Shown here one piece after another: positions 62,101 through 64,000 of a stretch of 64,000 bases of DNA. This DNA is from Sabellastarte sp. h YS-2021 (taxonomy: Eukaryota > Annelida > Polychaeta > Sabellida > Sabellidae), in NCBI GenBank assembly GCA_964017235.1, contig OZ024928.1, forward strand, positions 90,143,566-90,207,565. Direction: 5' to 3'. Made by a program: the position numbers and the translations under genes. How positions within the stretch are numbered: the stretch's first letter is position 1; every line of letters starts with the position of its first letter. The notes below the pieces were generated by a model. It was not told the DNA's origin, searched no databases, and saw nothing but the letters and a program-made list of their open reading frames with translations.

Positions 62101-64000
62101 GAGTGTAGGTGGCGAGGATGTCGTAAAATGCCAGATCAGTCAAAACCACCTCTTAAAGTTGATCAATCTTGCTGAAATTTTCACAGAAAACTCAGTTTAT
62201 ATCAAAGAATGAATTTGTACTGGCCTGGTCCACTCGAGGGCCATATTAGGAATTTCATTTCCGGGGTGTGGGGGGCCCCCTGGCCTCCCCTCATTTGGGG
62301 AATGTCAGGTATATCACAATATTGCCAGTCTGAAGCCCCCCATTTAATTTCATGCTCGTTTCAACAATAAAGGGGGATATTTTAGGCACATTTGGAGCAT
62401 TACATGTCTGAAGAGAAAATATTTAACCCCAATAATGCTGTTAAAATGGTCCAAAATAGATGTAAATCAGCCCAAACCAGTACTAAATATTATTCTGTAG
62501 CCACGAAACTTGGCCCAAAAATCACCTGCCACCCACTGAATCTGATTGCACAGGTTTCAGGATTACATCTGGTGTACCAGTGATGTCATATGTGTGAAAT
62601 AGGGTCCAGGAAGCCGAAAATACAGCCTCAGCTGGCTGGCTCAGGATAGGCTGATATTTTCTCAGTTAAGGCAGGTTTAAGGTTGTAAACCACATTGTGT
62701 CCCACAGGAGTCGCCACTTGAATGAATTTTAGTAGTGTGTTCCTTCAGAAATGCATATGTAGTCCAAACTACAGGTTCAGGGAGTGTAGGTGGCGAGTAT
62801 GTCATAAAATACCAGATCAGTCAAAACCACCTCTTAAAGTTGATCAATCTTGCTGAAATTTTCACAGAAAACTCAGTTTATATCAAAGAATGAATTTGTA
62901 CTGGCCTGGTCCACTCGAGGGCCATATTAGGAATTTCATTTCCGGGGTGTGGGGGGCCCCCTGGCCTCCCCTCATTTGGGGAATGTCAGGTATATCACAA
63001 TATTGCCAGTCTGAAGCCCCCCATTTAATTTCATGCTCGTTTCAACAATAAAGGGGGATATTTTAGGCACATTTGGAGCATTACATGTCTGAACAGAAAA
63101 TATTTAACCCCAATAATGCTGTTAAAATGGTCCAAAATAGATGTAAATCAGCCCAAACCAGTACTAAATATTACTCTGTAGCCACGAAACTTGGCCCAAA
63201 AATCACCTGCCACCCACTGAATCTGATTGCACAGGTTTCAGGATTACATCTGGTGTACCAGTGATGTCATATGTGTGAAATAGGGTCCAGGAAGCCGAAA
63301 ATACAGCCTCAGCTGGCTGGCTCAGGATAGGCTGATATTTTCTCAGTTAAGGCAGGTTTAAGGTTGTAAACCATATTGTGTCCCACAGGAGTCGCCACTT
63401 GAATGAATTTTAGTAGTGTGTTCCTTCAGAAATGCATATGTAGTCCAAAGTACAGGTTCAGGGAGTGTAGGTGGCGAGGATGTCATAAAATGCCAGATCA
63501 GTCAAAACCACCTCTTAAAGTTGATCAATCTTGCTGAAATTTTCACAGAAAACTCAGTTTATATCAAAGAATGAATTTGTACTGGCCTGGTCCACTCGAG
63601 GGCCATATTAGGAATTTCATTTCCGGGGTGTGGGGGGGCCCCCTGGCCTCCCCTCATTTGGGGAATGTCAGGTATATCACAATATTGCCAGTCTGAAGCC
63701 CCCATTTAATTTCATGCTCGTTTCAACAATAAAGGGGGATATTTTAGGCACATTTGGAGCATTACATGTCTGAACAGAAAATATTTAACCCCAATAATGC
63801 TGTTAAAATGGTCCAAAATAGATGTAAATCAGCCCAAACCAGTACTAAATATTACTCTGTAGCCACGAAACTTGGCCCAAAAATCACCTGCCACCCACTG
63901 AATCTGATTGCACAGGTTTCAGGATTACATCTGGTGTACCAGTGATGTCATATGTGTGAAATAGGGTCCAGGAAGCCGAAAATACAGCCTCAGCTGGCTG
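44132..64000 (+). repeat. Right satellite array, about 29 monomers of 681 bp
   Basis: The array continues in exact phase from the unit interrupted at 37162. Units begin at 44688, 45369, 46050 and so on to 63754; 26 of the 28 full intervals are 681 bp and two are 680. No poly-G expansion is present. Variants typical of this arm are GAAGAGAAAAT, TTATTCTG, AACTACAGG with GAGTATG and ATACCAG, CATTTCTGGGG, CCGTGGTG and GTCGTAAAATG. Most are absent from the left array, so this arm is a separate homogenised domain. The CTCGAG site is lost at two units (about 58147 and 60871). No gene is seen; the window ends inside a unit. Confidence 0.97.
48093..53539 (+). repeat. Trimeric higher-order repeat (~2043 bp period)
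   Basis: The units at 48093, 50136 and 52178 share GAAGAGAAAAT, TTATTCTG, AACTACAGG, GAGTATG, ATACCAG and CATTTCTGGGG. Each is followed by a CATATT unit. In the first two trimers a unit with GATGTTATAAAATG then follows (about 49862 and 51904); in the third, that place is taken by another AACTACAGG unit at 53540. The period is therefore three monomers, 2042-2043 bp. Confidence 0.8.

Overview
This window is eukaryotic repeat DNA, most likely from an animal genome. It contains no bacterial-type genes, no operons and no recognisable host gene. About 53.6 kb of the 64 kb is one satellite DNA: a head-to-tail tandem array with a monomer of about 681 bp. The array is broken by two tyrosine-recombinase retrotransposons of the DIRS order, best matched to the Ngaro type. 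The host species cannot be named. Ngaro-type elements occur in sea urchins, cnidarians, molluscs, fishes, amphibians and fungi, and the RT, RNase H and recombinase motifs here look metazoan.

Layout: (1) 1-30833, about 45 satellite monomers, heterogeneous in length (679-708 bp) because of an expandable poly-G site, with visible multi-monomer duplications. (2) 30834-34284, element 1, a Ngaro-like copy that lost its left half. It begins just after the RT catalytic motif and keeps the RT tail, RNase H, an intact tyrosine recombinase and the B1-A2-B2 right end. (3) 34285-37162, about 4.2 monomers. (4) 37163-44131, element 2, a complete 6969-bp Ngaro-type element with structure A1 - gag - RT/RNase H - tyrosine recombinase - B1 - A2 - B2. 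(5) 44132-64000, about 29 monomers of nearly constant 681-bp length, with a trimeric (2043-bp) higher-order repeat in part of it.

Element 2 looks young and possibly active. Its three large reading frames are open, the A1 and A2 copies (261 bp) read as identical, B1 and B2 (601 bp) differ at one base I could find, and it sits in the satellite with no target-site duplication and no lost bases. By family knowledge, Gag would package the RNA, RT/RNase H would make the cDNA, the split direct repeats would allow a circular DNA to form, and the tyrosine recombinase would insert the circle. The sequence adds mechanistic detail. A canonical A AAA AAC slippery heptamer in the correct frame, followed 6 nt later by a hairpin, joins gag to pol. 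A phase-conserved splice acceptor-like site precedes the recombinase in both elements. An inverted-arm site with a 30-bp spacer, conserved between the two diverged elements, marks the point where the element ends meet in a circle.

The 63-codon open frame repeated in every monomer is most likely a by-product of satellite homogeneity, not a gene. All statements about family membership rest on motif recognition without database searches.
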